The notes under the pieces: model-generated
What the model was told of the DNA's origin: nothing
Databases searched by the model: none
The model's input: only the letters and a program-made list of their open reading frames with translations
Shown: positions 43,284 to 52,507 of the stretch, piece by piece
Layout of the letters: each line of letters starts with the position of its first letter
Position numbering within the stretch: position 1 is the first letter of the stretch
Assembly (NCBI GenBank): GCA_002345565.1
Contig: DDVS01000001.1
Span: 428,712 to 492,711 of the forward strand
DNA length: 64,000 nucleotides
Direction: 5' to 3'
From: Flavobacteriales bacterium UBA2306
GTDB taxonomy: Bacteria; Bacteroidota; Bacteroidia; Flavobacteriales; Weeksellaceae
Translations under genes and position numbers: made by a program

Positions 43284-43357
43284 CAAATTTTGTTTGGAGT
43301 TAATTTATTGATAGTAATCAGAAAAATTATCTATTTTTATAACTCTAAAATTACTCT

Positions 43358-44425
43358 ATGAAGTTTGCTGTTTCTTTTTTTCTAATCTCTTCTGTTTTTA
43401 TCAATGCTCAACAGAAACTGGAACTAACAACAGAAATGGCCAACCAACTTGCTTCGATGCCGTTAAAATGCATCAATCAAGAGTATCCGAATAAAACCGC
43501 ACACGTTATTAATACTGAAAAAGATGCTGTTCTAACTCCAAAAGAATTACACCCGAGTTTTTATGGTTGTTTTGATTGGCATAGCGCAGTTCACGGGCAT
43601 TGGATGTTGGTGAGATTATTGAGAACTGTACCGGATTTAGAAAATAAAGATAAAATTATTTCAATTCTAGATGAATCATTTTCACCTGAAAAAATCAAAG
43701 AAGAAGCTTCTTATTTTACCAAATATCAAGTGGCGCAAAATTTCGAAAGAACTTATGGCTGGGCTTGGATTTTGAAATTGGATGAAGAATTAGCAAGATG
43801 GAATCATCCAAAAGCCAAAATCTGGCATCAAAATTTAAAACCTTTGACAGATGAAATTTTGAGACTTTGGAAAGCTTATTTACCTAAACAAACTTATCCT
43901 AACAGAACCGGCGTTCATCCTAATACGGCATTTGCAATGAGTTTCGCCATCGATTGGGCAAGAGAAGTTGGAGATAAATTATTCGAAAAAGAATTGTCTG
44001 AAAAAGCAAAAATTTTCTATTTAAATAATACTAAAACACCAGCTTATCTGGAACCAGATGGAAGCGATTTCTTTTCACCAAGTCTGGAAATTGCAGAGTT
44101 GATGAGTAGAATTTTGCCTCAAAAAGAATTTGAAAAATGGCTTAATCTATTTTATGAAAAAAGAAGCTTATTAAATATTGAACAAATTCCAATTATAAGT
44201 GATGTTAATGACTATCAAACCGTTCATCTTGTTGGATTATCATTTTCGAAAGCTTGGGCAATGAAAAATATTATCAATGCTTTACCAGAAAAGAATTTTA
44301 TTAGAAAACAGTTTGAAATTTCAAGGGAAAAGTTTATTGAAAACTCACTTTTAATTATTTTCCAAGGCAATTATGGTGGCGATCATTGTTTAGCGAGTTT
44401 TGCTGTTTACGCTTTGACTAATTAA
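43358..44425 (+). CDS. DUF2891 protein
   Basis: The 355-residue protein has a signal peptide ending near VFINAQ. The segments FYGCFDWHSAVHGHWMLVRL, FERTYGWAWILKLDEEL and YLEPDGSDFFSPSLEIAELM mark DUF2891, a helical (alpha/alpha barrel-like) family. Conserved histidines and acidic residues suggest an enzyme, but no reaction is known to me. It is 49 bp from folP on the same strand. Confidence 0.85.
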   Translation: MKFAVSFFLISSVFINAQQKLELTTEMANQLASMPLKCINQEYPNKTAHVINTEKDAVLTPKELHPSFYGCFDWHSAVHGHWMLVRLLRTVPDLENKDKIISILDESFSPEKIKEEASYFTKYQVAQNFERTYGWAWILKLDEELARWNHPKAKIWHQNLKPLTDEILRLWKAYLPKQTYPNRTGVHPNTAFAMSFAIDWAREVGDKLFEKELSEKAKIFYLNNTKTPAYLEPDGSDFFSPSLEIAELMSRILPQKEFEKWLNLFYEKRSLLNIEQIPIISDVNDYQTVHLVGLSFSKAWAMKNIINALPEKNFIRKQFEISREKFIENSLLIIFQGNYGGDHCLASFAVYALTN

Positions 44426-44474
44426 AATAATATTTTTCACATAATATTTAATTTACATTTTTACAAAATTTCAA

Positions 44475-45308
44475 ATGAGATTTTCTGTTATTAATTCTAA
44501 TCAATCAAAGTTTTTCTCAATCAATTGTAATGGCAGGTTGATTGATTTATCAAAACCAAAATTAATGGGAATCTTGAACCTAACTCCAGATTCTTTTTCT
44601 GATGGCGGAAAATTCAACAACGAGAAATTAGCTTTACGACAAGCGGAAAATTTATTAAAAAACGGTGCAACAATTATTGACATTGGCGCCCAATCTACCC
44701 GCCCAAATGCTCAATTTCTGAAAGCCGATGAAGAAATCAGGAGAATAGGAAATGTTATTTCATCCATAAAAAAAGAATTACCGGAAAGTTTGATTTCTTT
44801 GGATACTTTTTATTCAGAAGTTGTCAAGTTCGGGTTCGATGAAGGCATTGATATGGTGAATGATATTTCTGCCGGACAGTTTGATACTGAACTTTTAGAT
44901 ACAGTTGCAAGAACTAGCTTGCCTTATATATTAATGCACATCAATCGGACTTATGAATCGATGCACGAGAAGATTAAATTTAATGATGTTATTCTCGCTA
45001 TCAACAGATTTTTTTCAGAAAAAGTTATTTTTTTAAAAGAAAAAGGAATTAAAGATATTATTCTAGATCCAGGATTCGGATTTGGAAAAACACTAGAAGA
45101 CCAATACCAAATGATTGATGAATTCGAATTTATTGGATTTGGAAAACTTCCAATTTTGGCGGGAATCTCAAAAAAATCATTTATTTACAAACCGCTAGGC
45201 AAACAACCTAATGAAGTTGAAAAAGAAACCCAGAGTTTGCATAATAAATTACTAGAGAAAGGAGCAAGTATTATTAGATTACATCAGCCTGAAACCATTA
45301 TATTATAA
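44475..45308 (+). CDS. folP: Dihydropteroate synthase
   Basis: The 277-residue protein has the two DHPS signatures: MGILNLTPDSFSDGGKF and IIDIGAQSTRPNAQF. It also has ILDPGFGFGKTLEDQYQ for pterin binding and IIRLHQPE at the end. It joins p-aminobenzoate to dihydropterin pyrophosphate in folate synthesis. Both substrate sites look intact. It is cytoplasmic. The gene follows the DUF2891 gene closely and is followed by 149 bp without genes. Confidence 0.95.
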   Translation: MRFSVINSNQSKFFSINCNGRLIDLSKPKLMGILNLTPDSFSDGGKFNNEKLALRQAENLLKNGATIIDIGAQSTRPNAQFLKADEEIRRIGNVISSIKKELPESLISLDTFYSEVVKFGFDEGIDMVNDISAGQFDTELLDTVARTSLPYILMHINRTYESMHEKIKFNDVILAINRFFSEKVIFLKEKGIKDIILDPGFGFGKTLEDQYQMIDEFEFIGFGKLPILAGISKKSFIYKPLGKQPNEVEKETQSLHNKLLEKGASIIRLHQPETIIL

Positions 45309-45405
45309 AGAAAATTTCTTTCTCATAACCATTTTATTCATTCTTTTAAATTCAATAAAAATTAAATTTTGTTAAATTTTAAATATTTTTAAGCCAATAA
45401 ATTTG

Positions 45406-45434
45406 TTTGTTTAAAAATAAATTTACTATATTTG
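45406..45434 (+). promoter_or_regulatory. Promoter of the T9SS adhesin-like gene
   Basis: TTTG at 45406-45409 and TATATTTG at 45427-45434 are 17 bases apart, an excellent fit to the Bacteroidota consensus. The ATG is 23 bases on. Confidence 0.75.
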
Positions 45435-45457
45435 AGAGAATTTAAAAAATAATTATT

Positions 45458-46996
45458 ATGAGAAAACCTTTACTACATTTAGCCCTAATGGCTTTACCTC
45501 TGTTTGGCTTTAGTCAAACTTACTTTTCAGATAACTTCGATGATGAAACCATTTCCGATTGGACTATTTATGATCAGGACGGTGATGGTTATGAATGGGA
45601 GACGGTCAATTTAGGAACAGGATACACGCCTGCCATTGCTTCTTATTCATATGACAATGCTACAGGCACAGCTTTAACACCTGATAATTACATCGTTTCA
45701 CCTGCGATTAATTTATCTACTGCTACTTCAGCAATACTCAAATTTAAAGTTAAAGCACAAGATCCAGATTGGGCTGATGAAACTTATGCTGTTTATGCGG
45801 CAACAACAAACAGTGTATCTGCATTCTTAGCTAACGGCCCACTTTTGACAGAAAACGCAGGTGACAATGGTGTAGGAGGTGTATTTTATAGTAAAACTGT
45901 AGATTTGTCTTCTTTTGCAGGACAATCTCAGGTTTATATTGCTTTCAGACATTATAATTCAACGGATATGTTTTCTATCCATATTGATGATGTAAGTGTT
46001 GAAGCTCCCGCAACTGTTGCACCAAACTGTGCAACGCTTAGTTCTCCAGCCAATGGAGCAACAAACCTAGCATATCTATCTGTTCCATTATCATGGACTG
46101 CTCCATCTTCTGGTGCAACTGTTGATTCTTATGATGTATATCTTGATAAAAATCCAGATCCGACAACTTTGGTAACCAATGTTACAGGAACAACTTATAC
46201 AGCTGCTAATCTAGATGCTTCATCTACATATTATTGGAAAGTAGTTCCTAAAAATTCAGCAGGATCGGCAACAGGCTGTACAGTTTATTCTTTCACAACA
46301 ATGGCGCCTACGTATTGTACTGCCGGAGCCACATCTACCAGTTTTGAAAAAATATCAAAAGTAGTGTTCTCTGATATCAATAAATCCTCTACAGCAACAG
46401 CAGGTTATGAAGATTTCACAGCAACAGTTGGGAATGTTACTGCAGGATCATCTTATACATTAACTGTTACAGGAAATAGTAGTTCTTATTCTAATGACCA
46501 AGTCATTGTTTGGATAGATCTTAATGGAGATAAAGATTTTACAGATTCAGGAGAACAAGTATTCACGTCCTCTGTTAAAACAACACCTTGGACCGGCACC
46601 ATTACCATTCCTGCTACTGCTACAATAGGAACTACGAGAATGAGAGTTCGTTTACACGACAGTGTGTATGGTGCAAATGCTACTTCTTGCGGCACATCTA
46701 CATATGGACAAGTAGAAGATTATACGTTGAATATTGGACAATTAGCTGTTACTGATGTAACTAAAAACGGAATCAAAGCATACCCTAATCCGGTTAAAGA
46801 CATCTTCAACATCGAAGCTGATGGTAAAATCAAATCTGTAAAAGTATATGATGTAACAGGAAAACAATTGTTCACAAAAGACTTGAACGAAGTTAAATCT
46901 CAAATTGACTTCAGTAAGTTCAATGCTGGTGTATATGTTGTTACAACTACAATGGCAGATGGAAGCACAACTTCTACAAAAGTGATTAAGAAATAA
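45458..46996 (+). CDS. T9SS surface protein: cleaved-adhesin, Fn3 and GEVED domains
   Basis: The 512-residue protein has a signal peptide (LHLALMALPLFGFSQ). A cleaved-adhesin type beta-sandwich follows (residues about 20-190, FSDNFDDETISDWTIYDQDG). Next comes a fibronectin type III-like domain (about 195-275), then a GEVED domain (about 300-430, IVWIDLNGDKDFTDSGEQ). It ends with a type A sorting domain (IKAYPNPVKDIFNIEADGK ... TSTKVIKK). It is exported by the type IX system and likely surface-bound. Adhesion is inferred from the domains. A strong promoter suggests high expression. Confidence 0.92.
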   Translation: MRKPLLHLALMALPLFGFSQTYFSDNFDDETISDWTIYDQDGDGYEWETVNLGTGYTPAIASYSYDNATGTALTPDNYIVSPAINLSTATSAILKFKVKAQDPDWADETYAVYAATTNSVSAFLANGPLLTENAGDNGVGGVFYSKTVDLSSFAGQSQVYIAFRHYNSTDMFSIHIDDVSVEAPATVAPNCATLSSPANGATNLAYLSVPLSWTAPSSGATVDSYDVYLDKNPDPTTLVTNVTGTTYTAANLDASSTYYWKVVPKNSAGSATGCTVYSFTTMAPTYCTAGATSTSFEKISKVVFSDINKSSTATAGYEDFTATVGNVTAGSSYTLTVTGNSSSYSNDQVIVWIDLNGDKDFTDSGEQVFTSSVKTTPWTGTITIPATATIGTTRMRVRLHDSVYGANATSCGTSTYGQVEDYTLNIGQLAVTDVTKNGIKAYPNPVKDIFNIEADGKIKSVKVYDVTGKQLFTKDLNEVKSQIDFSKFNAGVYVVTTTMADGSTTSTKVIKK

Positions 46997-47017
46997 TCAA
47001 CTCATCTCAATAATTTT

Positions 47018-47045
47018 AAATCTCGTCATTTGGCGGGATTTTTTT
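47018..47045 (+). terminator. Terminator of the adhesin-like gene
   Basis: aaatctcgtc and ggcgggattt form a stem with two G-T pairs and a 4-base loop, followed by a T run. Confidence 0.75.
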
Positions 47046-47056
47046 ATGATAATAAT

Positions 47057-47085
47057 TTGTAATTCAGAAAAAAGTTGTATTTTTG
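47057..47085 (+). promoter_or_regulatory. Promoter of the rpsF operon
   Basis: A TTG at 47057-47059 and TATTTTTG at 47078-47085 are 18 bases apart, a good consensus match 31 bases before rpsF. Confidence 0.7.
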
Positions 47086-47116
47086 CAACTCGAATTTTTA
47101 ATTAAAATTTAATATT

Positions 47117-47458
47117 ATGAACAATTACGAAACTGTTTTCATTTTAACTCCCGTTCTATCTGACGCTCAGGTGGAGGAAGCAGTGAAAAAATTTGAAGAT
47201 ATATTGACTTCAAACAATTGCGAAATCGTAGCCAAAGAAAATTGGGGACTTAAGAAATTAGCTTACCCTATCCAATTGAAAAAGAATGGTTTTTACACAC
47301 TAATCGAATTCAAAGGAGAAGGAACTGTAGTTGCAGACCTAGAAACTGCTTTCAAACGTGATGAAAGAGTGATTCGTTACCTAACGACTAAACTTGACAA
47401 GCACGCTGTAGATTATGCAGTAACAAGAAGAAGCAAACTAAAATCTGCTAAAGCTTAA
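47117..47458 (+). CDS. rpsF: 30S ribosomal protein S6
   Basis: The 113-residue protein begins NNYETVFILTPVLSDAQVEE and carries NWGLKKLAYPIQLKKNGFY, the S6 pattern. It forms the S6-S18 pair in the central domain of the small subunit. First of the conserved rpsF-rpsR-rplI group. Confidence 0.97.
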   Translation: MNNYETVFILTPVLSDAQVEEAVKKFEDILTSNNCEIVAKENWGLKKLAYPIQLKKNGFYTLIEFKGEGTVVADLETAFKRDERVIRYLTTKLDKHAVDYAVTRRSKLKSAKA

Positions 47459-47483
47459 TTATTAACCTTTAAAATTTAAAACA

Positions 47484-47786
47484 ATGGCAATAGATGATAT
47501 GGCAAAACAAGCCTCTGCTGGAGGTGAATCGGAAGTAAAATTTCTTACTCCACTTGATATCAATACAAAATCTGAAAAGAAATATTGTAGATTCAAAAAA
47601 TACGGAATTAAGCATGTAGATTACAAAGATGCTGATTTCCTTTTACAGTTCGTAAACGAACAAGGTAAAATCTTACCAAGAAGATACACTGGAACTTCTT
47701 TGAAATACCAAAGAAAAGTTTCTGCTGCTATCAAAAGAGCTAGACACCTTGCTTTGATGCCTTACGTAGCTGACTTATTGAAATAA
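47484..47786 (+). CDS. rpsR: 30S ribosomal protein S18
   Basis: The 100-residue protein carries YCRFKKYGIKHVDYKDADFL and GKILPRRYTGTSLKYQRKVS, then IKRARHLALMPYV, the S18 hallmark. The N-terminal 25 residues (AIDDMAKQASAGGESEVKFL) are longer than in E. coli, as usual in Bacteroidota. The binding partner is S6. Confidence 0.97.
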   Translation: MAIDDMAKQASAGGESEVKFLTPLDINTKSEKKYCRFKKYGIKHVDYKDADFLLQFVNEQGKILPRRYTGTSLKYQRKVSAAIKRARHLALMPYVADLLK

Positions 47787-47945
47787 AACAAAAAATTACA
47801 ATTAGCCATTAGCCTCTAGCTTTTGGCTATTTGTTGCTGAATAAATATTAAATTCTAACTTGATTTCAGATTTCAGATTTCAGACACCAGACTTTAGTCT
47901 AACCTCTAATATCTAAAATCTAATATCTAAAAAAGGACAACAACA
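47787..47945. repeat. Word-like repeats between rpsR and rplI
   Basis: tagcca (47804-) and tggcta (near 47825) flank a short loop, and 47863-47935 consist of near repeats of taatatctaaaatc and cagatttcagatttcaga. The same words occur at 24395-24465. They may slow or stop transcripts between the ribosomal genes, or be a general intergenic repeat. Confidence 0.5.
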
Positions 47946-48455
47946 ATGAACATTATTCTTAAAAAAGACGTAGAAAACTTAGGTCTTGAATTCGACACTG
48001 TGAGCGTAAAACCAGGTTATGCAAGAAACTTCTTGATTCCTCAAGGTTATGCACTTTTAGCTACTCCTAAAAACATCGCCGCTCTAGAAGCTACTTTGGA
48101 AGCTAGAAAAGAAGAAGAAGCTAAATTAATCGCTGCAGCTAATAATGTAGTAGAGCAATTGAAAAAAACTTCTATCACTATTCCTGCAAAAGTAGGTGCT
48201 GGAGATAAGTTATTCGGTTCTATCAACAATGCTGATCTTGCTGAAGCTCTAGGAAAAGCAGGTGTATCTGTAGATAAAAAATACATCAAAATCCCTGGAA
48301 ATACAATTAAAAGAACTGGTAAATTTACCGCTTTGGTTAGACTTCACAGAAATGTTGAATACAACTACGAGTTTGACATCGTTTCTGATGCGCCGGTAGA
48401 AGCTCCAAAAGCTGCGCCTGCTAAGAAAGAAGAAGCTCCTTCTGAAGAAGCTTAA
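47946..48455 (+). CDS. rplI: 50S ribosomal protein L9
   Basis: The 169-residue protein begins MNIILKKDVENLGLEFDTVS and VKPGYARNFLIPQGYA, the L9 signature, then a helix, then the C-terminal RNA-binding domain with KLFGSINNADLAEAL. The extra alanine/glutamate-rich tail (PKAAPAKKEEAPSEEA) is typical in the phylum. Confidence 0.97.
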   Translation: MNIILKKDVENLGLEFDTVSVKPGYARNFLIPQGYALLATPKNIAALEATLEARKEEEAKLIAAANNVVEQLKKTSITIPAKVGAGDKLFGSINNADLAEALGKAGVSVDKKYIKIPGNTIKRTGKFTALVRLHRNVEYNYEFDIVSDAPVEAPKAAPAKKEEAPSEEA

Positions 48456-48481
48456 TCTAAGATTTATCTTATAAAAACATC

Positions 48482-48511
48482 AACCACTTCTATTTTGAAG
48501 TGGTTTTTTTT
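48482..48511 (+). terminator. Terminator of the rpsF-rpsR-rplI operon
   Basis: aaccacttc and gaagtggtt form a perfect stem, followed by eight T. Confidence 0.9.
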
Positions 48512-48548
48512 GGCACATTTTTCGGGCGTAAAATAAAAATTTTATAAG

Positions 48549-49893
48549 ATGAACATTCAAAACATTCTTCAACTCCAAAAAGACTTTTTTAAAACTCAAA
48601 TCACAAAAAATATAGATTTCCGAAAAGAAAATCTCTTGAAATTAAAAAAAATAATTGAAGAAAACCAAGACTTTTTAAACAGAGAAATCTATAAGGATTT
48701 TGGAAATCTGCTATAGAATCTTACGTTACAGAAATTGCGTTTATATTAAAAGATATAGATTTTTACCTTAACCACCTAAAATCTTATTCCAGAGAAGAAA
48801 AAGTCTGGACCACTATTACAAACCTGCCCGGAAATAGTAAAATTATCCATGAACCTTATGGAAATATCTTGGTTATTGGCGCTTGGAATTATCCGTACCA
48901 GCTCTCGCTCTCCCCTGCTGTTGCTGCGATTGCGGCAGGAAACTGTTGCATCATTAAACCCAGCGAAATTGCTGAAAACACCATGAAAGCAATGGCCAAA
49001 TTAATCAATGAAAATTTCCCTAAAGAATATATGTATGTCTATGAAGGTGGTATAGATGAAACTACGGAAATTTTAAAAGAAAAATTCGACAAAATATTTT
49101 TCACAGGCAGTACCAAAGTAGGGAAAATTGTTTATATGGCTGCCGCTGAAAATCTAACACCGGTAACTCTTGAATTAGGCGGAAAATCTCCTGCAATTGT
49201 TACAGAAAATGCAGGTTTGGAAGTTGCTGCCAAAAGAATTGTTTGGGGAAAATTCTTAAATGCAGGCCAAACCTGCGTGGCGCCAGATTATATTTTGGTC
49301 GATGAAAAAATTGAAAATAAACTTCTGGAACTACTGAAATTCTACATTCAGAAATTTAATTATCATCATAAATCAGAGAATTACACTCAAATTATCAATG
49401 AAAAAAATTTCGACAGAATTTTTAAACTGATTGATCAGGAAAAAATATACCTCGGTGGTAAATCTGAGCGGGAAAAACGATACATTGAGCCAACCATTCT
49501 TCATAACGTCACTTGGAGGAAGAGATTTTCGGACCGGTTTTGCCTGTCATATCATTTAAAAAATATAACGATGCACTTTCCGAAATTGCAGAGCGGGAAA
49601 AACCTTTAGCTGCCTATCTTTTTACCAATAACAAAGATGAAAAAGAATTATTTCTAGACAAAATTTCTTTTGGCGGTGGCTGCATCAATGATGTAATGAT
49701 GCACTTAGGTAATGAAAATCTGCCTTTTGGAGGTGTAGCAAATTCTGGAATAGGTAATTACCATGGAAAATTCGGCTTTGAAACTTTTTCGCATCAAAAA
49801 GCCATTTTTGAGAAAAAAACCTGGGGCGAGTCCGATTTAAAATATCCTCCCTACACAGACTCTAAAAAGAAGTGGATCAAAAGATTGCTTTAA
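48549..49893 (+). pseudogene. Aldehyde dehydrogenase, two lesions
   Basis: Three frames together give one aldehyde dehydrogenase of about 445 residues. The first starts at ATG 48549 and stops at TAG 48714-48716, because one base is missing near 48703-48708 (the next frame continues SAIESYVTEIAFI). The second carries VIGAWNYPYQLSL, the catalytic glutamate in LELGGKSP and the cysteine in NAGQTCVAPDY, and ends out of frame at 49609. A small deletion near 49508-49515 shifts to the third, EEEIFGPVLPVISF to the end at 49893. Two independent indels make a real pseudogene more likely than a sequencing fault. Confidence 0.85.
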
Positions 49894-49912
49894 TTATTTT
49901 CAGCTCATTTTT

Positions 49913-50632
49913 TTACCATTTCGCCAATCTCTTAAGATAAGCCTGAACCGTATTTTCCAATCCAAGATAAAGTGCTTCCGAAATTAAAGCGTGACCAATG
50001 GAAACTTCCAAAAGATTCGGGATATTGTCTGAGAAATATTTTAGGTTTTCCAAAGATAAATCGTGTCCGGCATTGATTCCTAAACCAAACTCACTCGCAA
50101 CTACTGCAGTTTTGAAATAAGGTTCTATTGCTTGTTCTTTATTTTTAGGATAATTGGTTGCGTAAGCTTCTGTGTAAAGTTCGATTCTGTCTGTCCCTGT
50201 TTCTGCTGCAAATTTTACCATTTCTGGGTTTGGGTCAAGGAAAATTGAGGTTCTGATTCCTGCATTTTTGAATTCAGTAATAACAGATTTCAAGAAATCA
50301 AAGTTCTTTTCGCAATCCCAGCCGGCGTTGGAAGTAATCGCATTATCAGCATCAGGAACCAAGGTTACTTGCTCGGGTTTCACTTCCAAAACCATATCAA
50401 TAAAAGGTCTGTGAGGATTTCCTTCAATATTAAATTCGGTTTTTACCAAAGGTTTCAAATCATAAACATCTTTTCTCGTGATATGTCTTTCATCTTGTCT
50501 TGGATGGATTGTAATTCCCTGCGCTCCGAATCTTTCCAAATCCAAAGCCACTCCGGTTACACTTGGAACATCGCCTCCTCTGGCATTTCTCAACGTTGCG
50601 ATTTTATTGATATTGACACTAAGTTTTGTCAT
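49913..50632 (-). CDS. pdxJ: Pyridoxine 5'-phosphate synthase
   Basis: The 239-residue protein has NINKIATLRNARGGDVPSV at the start with phosphate-binding residues, ITIHPRQDERHI with the active-site His and Arg, and AGHDLSLENL near the end. It closes the pyridoxine ring from 1-deoxyxylulose-5-phosphate and 3-amino-2-oxopropyl phosphate. This marks the DXP-dependent vitamin B6 route. pdxA is not seen nearby. It is separated by 27 bp from the upstream channel gene. Confidence 0.95.
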   Translation of the reverse strand: MTKLSVNINKIATLRNARGGDVPSVTGVALDLERFGAQGITIHPRQDERHITRKDVYDLKPLVKTEFNIEGNPHRPFIDMVLEVKPEQVTLVPDADNAITSNAGWDCEKNFDFLKSVITEFKNAGIRTSIFLDPNPEMVKFAAETGTDRIELYTEAYATNYPKNKEQAIEPYFKTAVVASEFGLGINAGHDLSLENLKYFSDNIPNLLEVSIGHALISEALYLGLENTVQAYLKRLAKW

Positions 50633-50659
50633 AATTGATTAATGATGATTGATTAATTG

Positions 50660-51922
50660 TTAAATTTTTAGACTGATTTGGCTAATTTCCAAGTCAAAAT
50701 CTTTGGAAGCCACCAAAAGATGGTCAAAAATATCGGACTGGATTTGTTCAAAATTTTCCCATTTAGAATCGTTCGTAAAACAATAAATTTCCAATGGCAA
50801 ACCTTGTGGTGTAATTTCCAATTGGCGAACAAGAATGGTTTCTTCTTGGTCTATATGCGGATTGTGCTTCAAATATTCGTAAGCATACTTCCGGAAAGTT
50901 CCTATATTGGTAATCTGGATGCTATTAATGGTTTCATCAGAAAAATCAGTTTTTGTTTTTGACTCCCGAATTTCGGACTGTTTTCTTTCGATGTAAGTTT
51001 TAATAAGATTTATATTCTTTAGTTTTTCTATAGATTCTTCATCCAGAAATTTGAAAGATTTTACATTGAAAATAATAGCTCTTTTGATTCTCCTGGTATT
51101 ACTTTCACTCATCACTTGGATATTTTTAACCTCTGTACTTAGCAAATCATAAGTGGGAATGGTAGAAATGGTTTTATCAAAATTCAGGATTTTAGTTGTT
51201 AGAAGATTAATATCTTCAATATTTCCTTCTATGGAATATTTTGGTATGGCTACCCAATCTCCTACTTTCAGATTTTTGGAGGTCGCCACGTGAATTCCGG
51301 TTACAAAGCCGAGAATTGTATCCCGAAAAACCAAAACCATAACTGCAGTTATTGCTCCAAGACTTCCCAAAACCGTTGTACTGCTGATTCCGAATAATAC
51401 ACAAATGGCAATGACACCAAAAATAAAACTTCCGAAAATCCTGACGGTTTGAGAAATAGAATTAATGGCTATAATTTTATAATAATCCTTTTGTATATGA
51501 TAGTAATTTTGTAGAACACGGATAAATTTGAAGGCCATATTCGCAATTACAAAAACGATGAGAATCCCTATCAGTCTTTCAAAAAAAACAAAACTTTTCG
51601 GGTGTCTGTAAAATGTAGAAAACAAAGCGTAATTCCCAAAACTCAAGGCGAGAATGTAAGCGACAGAATTGGTCACTTTTGCCTGATAAATAGACATCAT
51701 CACAGGATATTTCTCTTTATCAAAAAAGAATCTAAAGACCAGATTAATCAAATTCTGCAAAATAAATCCTACAAAAAGAATGAGAAAAATGAGAAGGAAA
51801 AACTTTAAGGTTATTTGAGCAGAGAGAACAAACTCATCCGGCAGAAAATCTTTACAAAAAAAATGAATTTGATCACTAATTTGCTGTAGAAAATCTTTAT
51901 AGTCTTTGAGTTCGGTTTTCAT
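50660..51922 (-). CDS. MscS-type mechanosensitive channel
   Basis: The 420-residue protein has about five membrane spans (e.g. ITLKFFLLIFLILFVGFIL), the pore-lining segment GSLGAITAVMVLVFRDTILGF, and the MscS middle domain LKVGDWVAIPKYSIEGNIED with TIPTYDLLSTEVKN. The long loop and C-terminus are like YbdG/MscM-type channels. It opens when the membrane is stretched and lets solutes out after osmotic downshift. A TAnnTTTG box is at 51942-51949. Confidence 0.9.
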   Translation of the reverse strand: MKTELKDYKDFLQQISDQIHFFCKDFLPDEFVLSAQITLKFFLLIFLILFVGFILQNLINLVFRFFFDKEKYPVMMSIYQAKVTNSVAYILALSFGNYALFSTFYRHPKSFVFFERLIGILIVFVIANMAFKFIRVLQNYYHIQKDYYKIIAINSISQTVRIFGSFIFGVIAICVLFGISSTTVLGSLGAITAVMVLVFRDTILGFVTGIHVATSKNLKVGDWVAIPKYSIEGNIEDINLLTTKILNFDKTISTIPTYDLLSTEVKNIQVMSESNTRRIKRAIIFNVKSFKFLDEESIEKLKNINLIKTYIERKQSEIRESKTKTDFSDETINSIQITNIGTFRKYAYEYLKHNPHIDQEETILVRQLEITPQGLPLEIYCFTNDSKWENFEQIQSDIFDHLLVASKDFDLEISQISLKI

Positions 51923-51941
51923 ACTTGTTCATAATATTTTT

Positions 51942-51949
51942 CAAAAATA
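51942..51949 (-). promoter_or_regulatory. Promoter -7 element of the MscS-type gene
   Basis: The minus strand reads TATTTTTG, an exact match, 19 bases before the start codon. Confidence 0.5.
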
Positions 51950-52009
51950 AGCATAAAAATTTTTTTTTGGCATTAGTTTGAATGTTGTATTTTTAAAAAA
52001 ATATAATCA

Positions 52010-52498
52010 ATGGACTCCGTTTTTATAGATATCATCGCTCTCGTTCTACTTTTTGTAGGAATGTTAGGAACATTTTTACCGGTTTTGCCAGGCTTATTAT
52101 TGAGTATCTGCGGATTATTAATTTTCAAATTCGGGACAGAAAACGAGATGCCAATGATTTATGTTTGGATTTTTGTTTTATTGACCATCATTTCAACAAT
52201 TCTAAATTATGTAATTCCTGCAAAAACCAACAAAAAATATGGCGGAACGCGTTACGGAAGTATCGGTTCTTTTATCGGAACTATTCTTGGTTTGATTTTC
52301 ATTCCGATTCCATTAGGATTTTTAATTGGAATGTTGTTAGGCGTTTTTATGGGAGAATTGTTGCACGATTTCAGTGATAAAAAGAAAGCTTTTAACTCCA
52401 CAAAAGGCGCGCTTATTGGCTTTATTTATGGAACAGGATTCAATCTAATGGTTGGGCTGGCAATGTTTTTGGTTGTCGGTTATTATATTTTCTTTTAA
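52010..52498 (+). CDS. DUF456 membrane protein
   Basis: The 162-residue protein is nearly all membrane: FIDIIALVLLFVGMLGTFLP, then PGLLLSICGLLIFKFG and the glycine-rich GGTRYGSIGSFIGTILGLIF. This is DUF456, with glycine-zipper helices. The function is unknown. It lies 9 bp before the next gene. Confidence 0.85.
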   Translation: MDSVFIDIIALVLLFVGMLGTFLPVLPGLLLSICGLLIFKFGTENEMPMIYVWIFVLLTIISTILNYVIPAKTNKKYGGTRYGSIGSFIGTILGLIFIPIPLGFLIGMLLGVFMGELLHDFSDKKKAFNSTKGALIGFIYGTGFNLMVGLAMFLVVGYYIFF

Positions 52499-52507
52499 AA
52501 TTTCAAA

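Noticed and set aside
48549..49893. Three separate small genes behind rplI
   Set aside because: The three translations join end to end into one aldehyde dehydrogenase; they are pieces of one broken gene.
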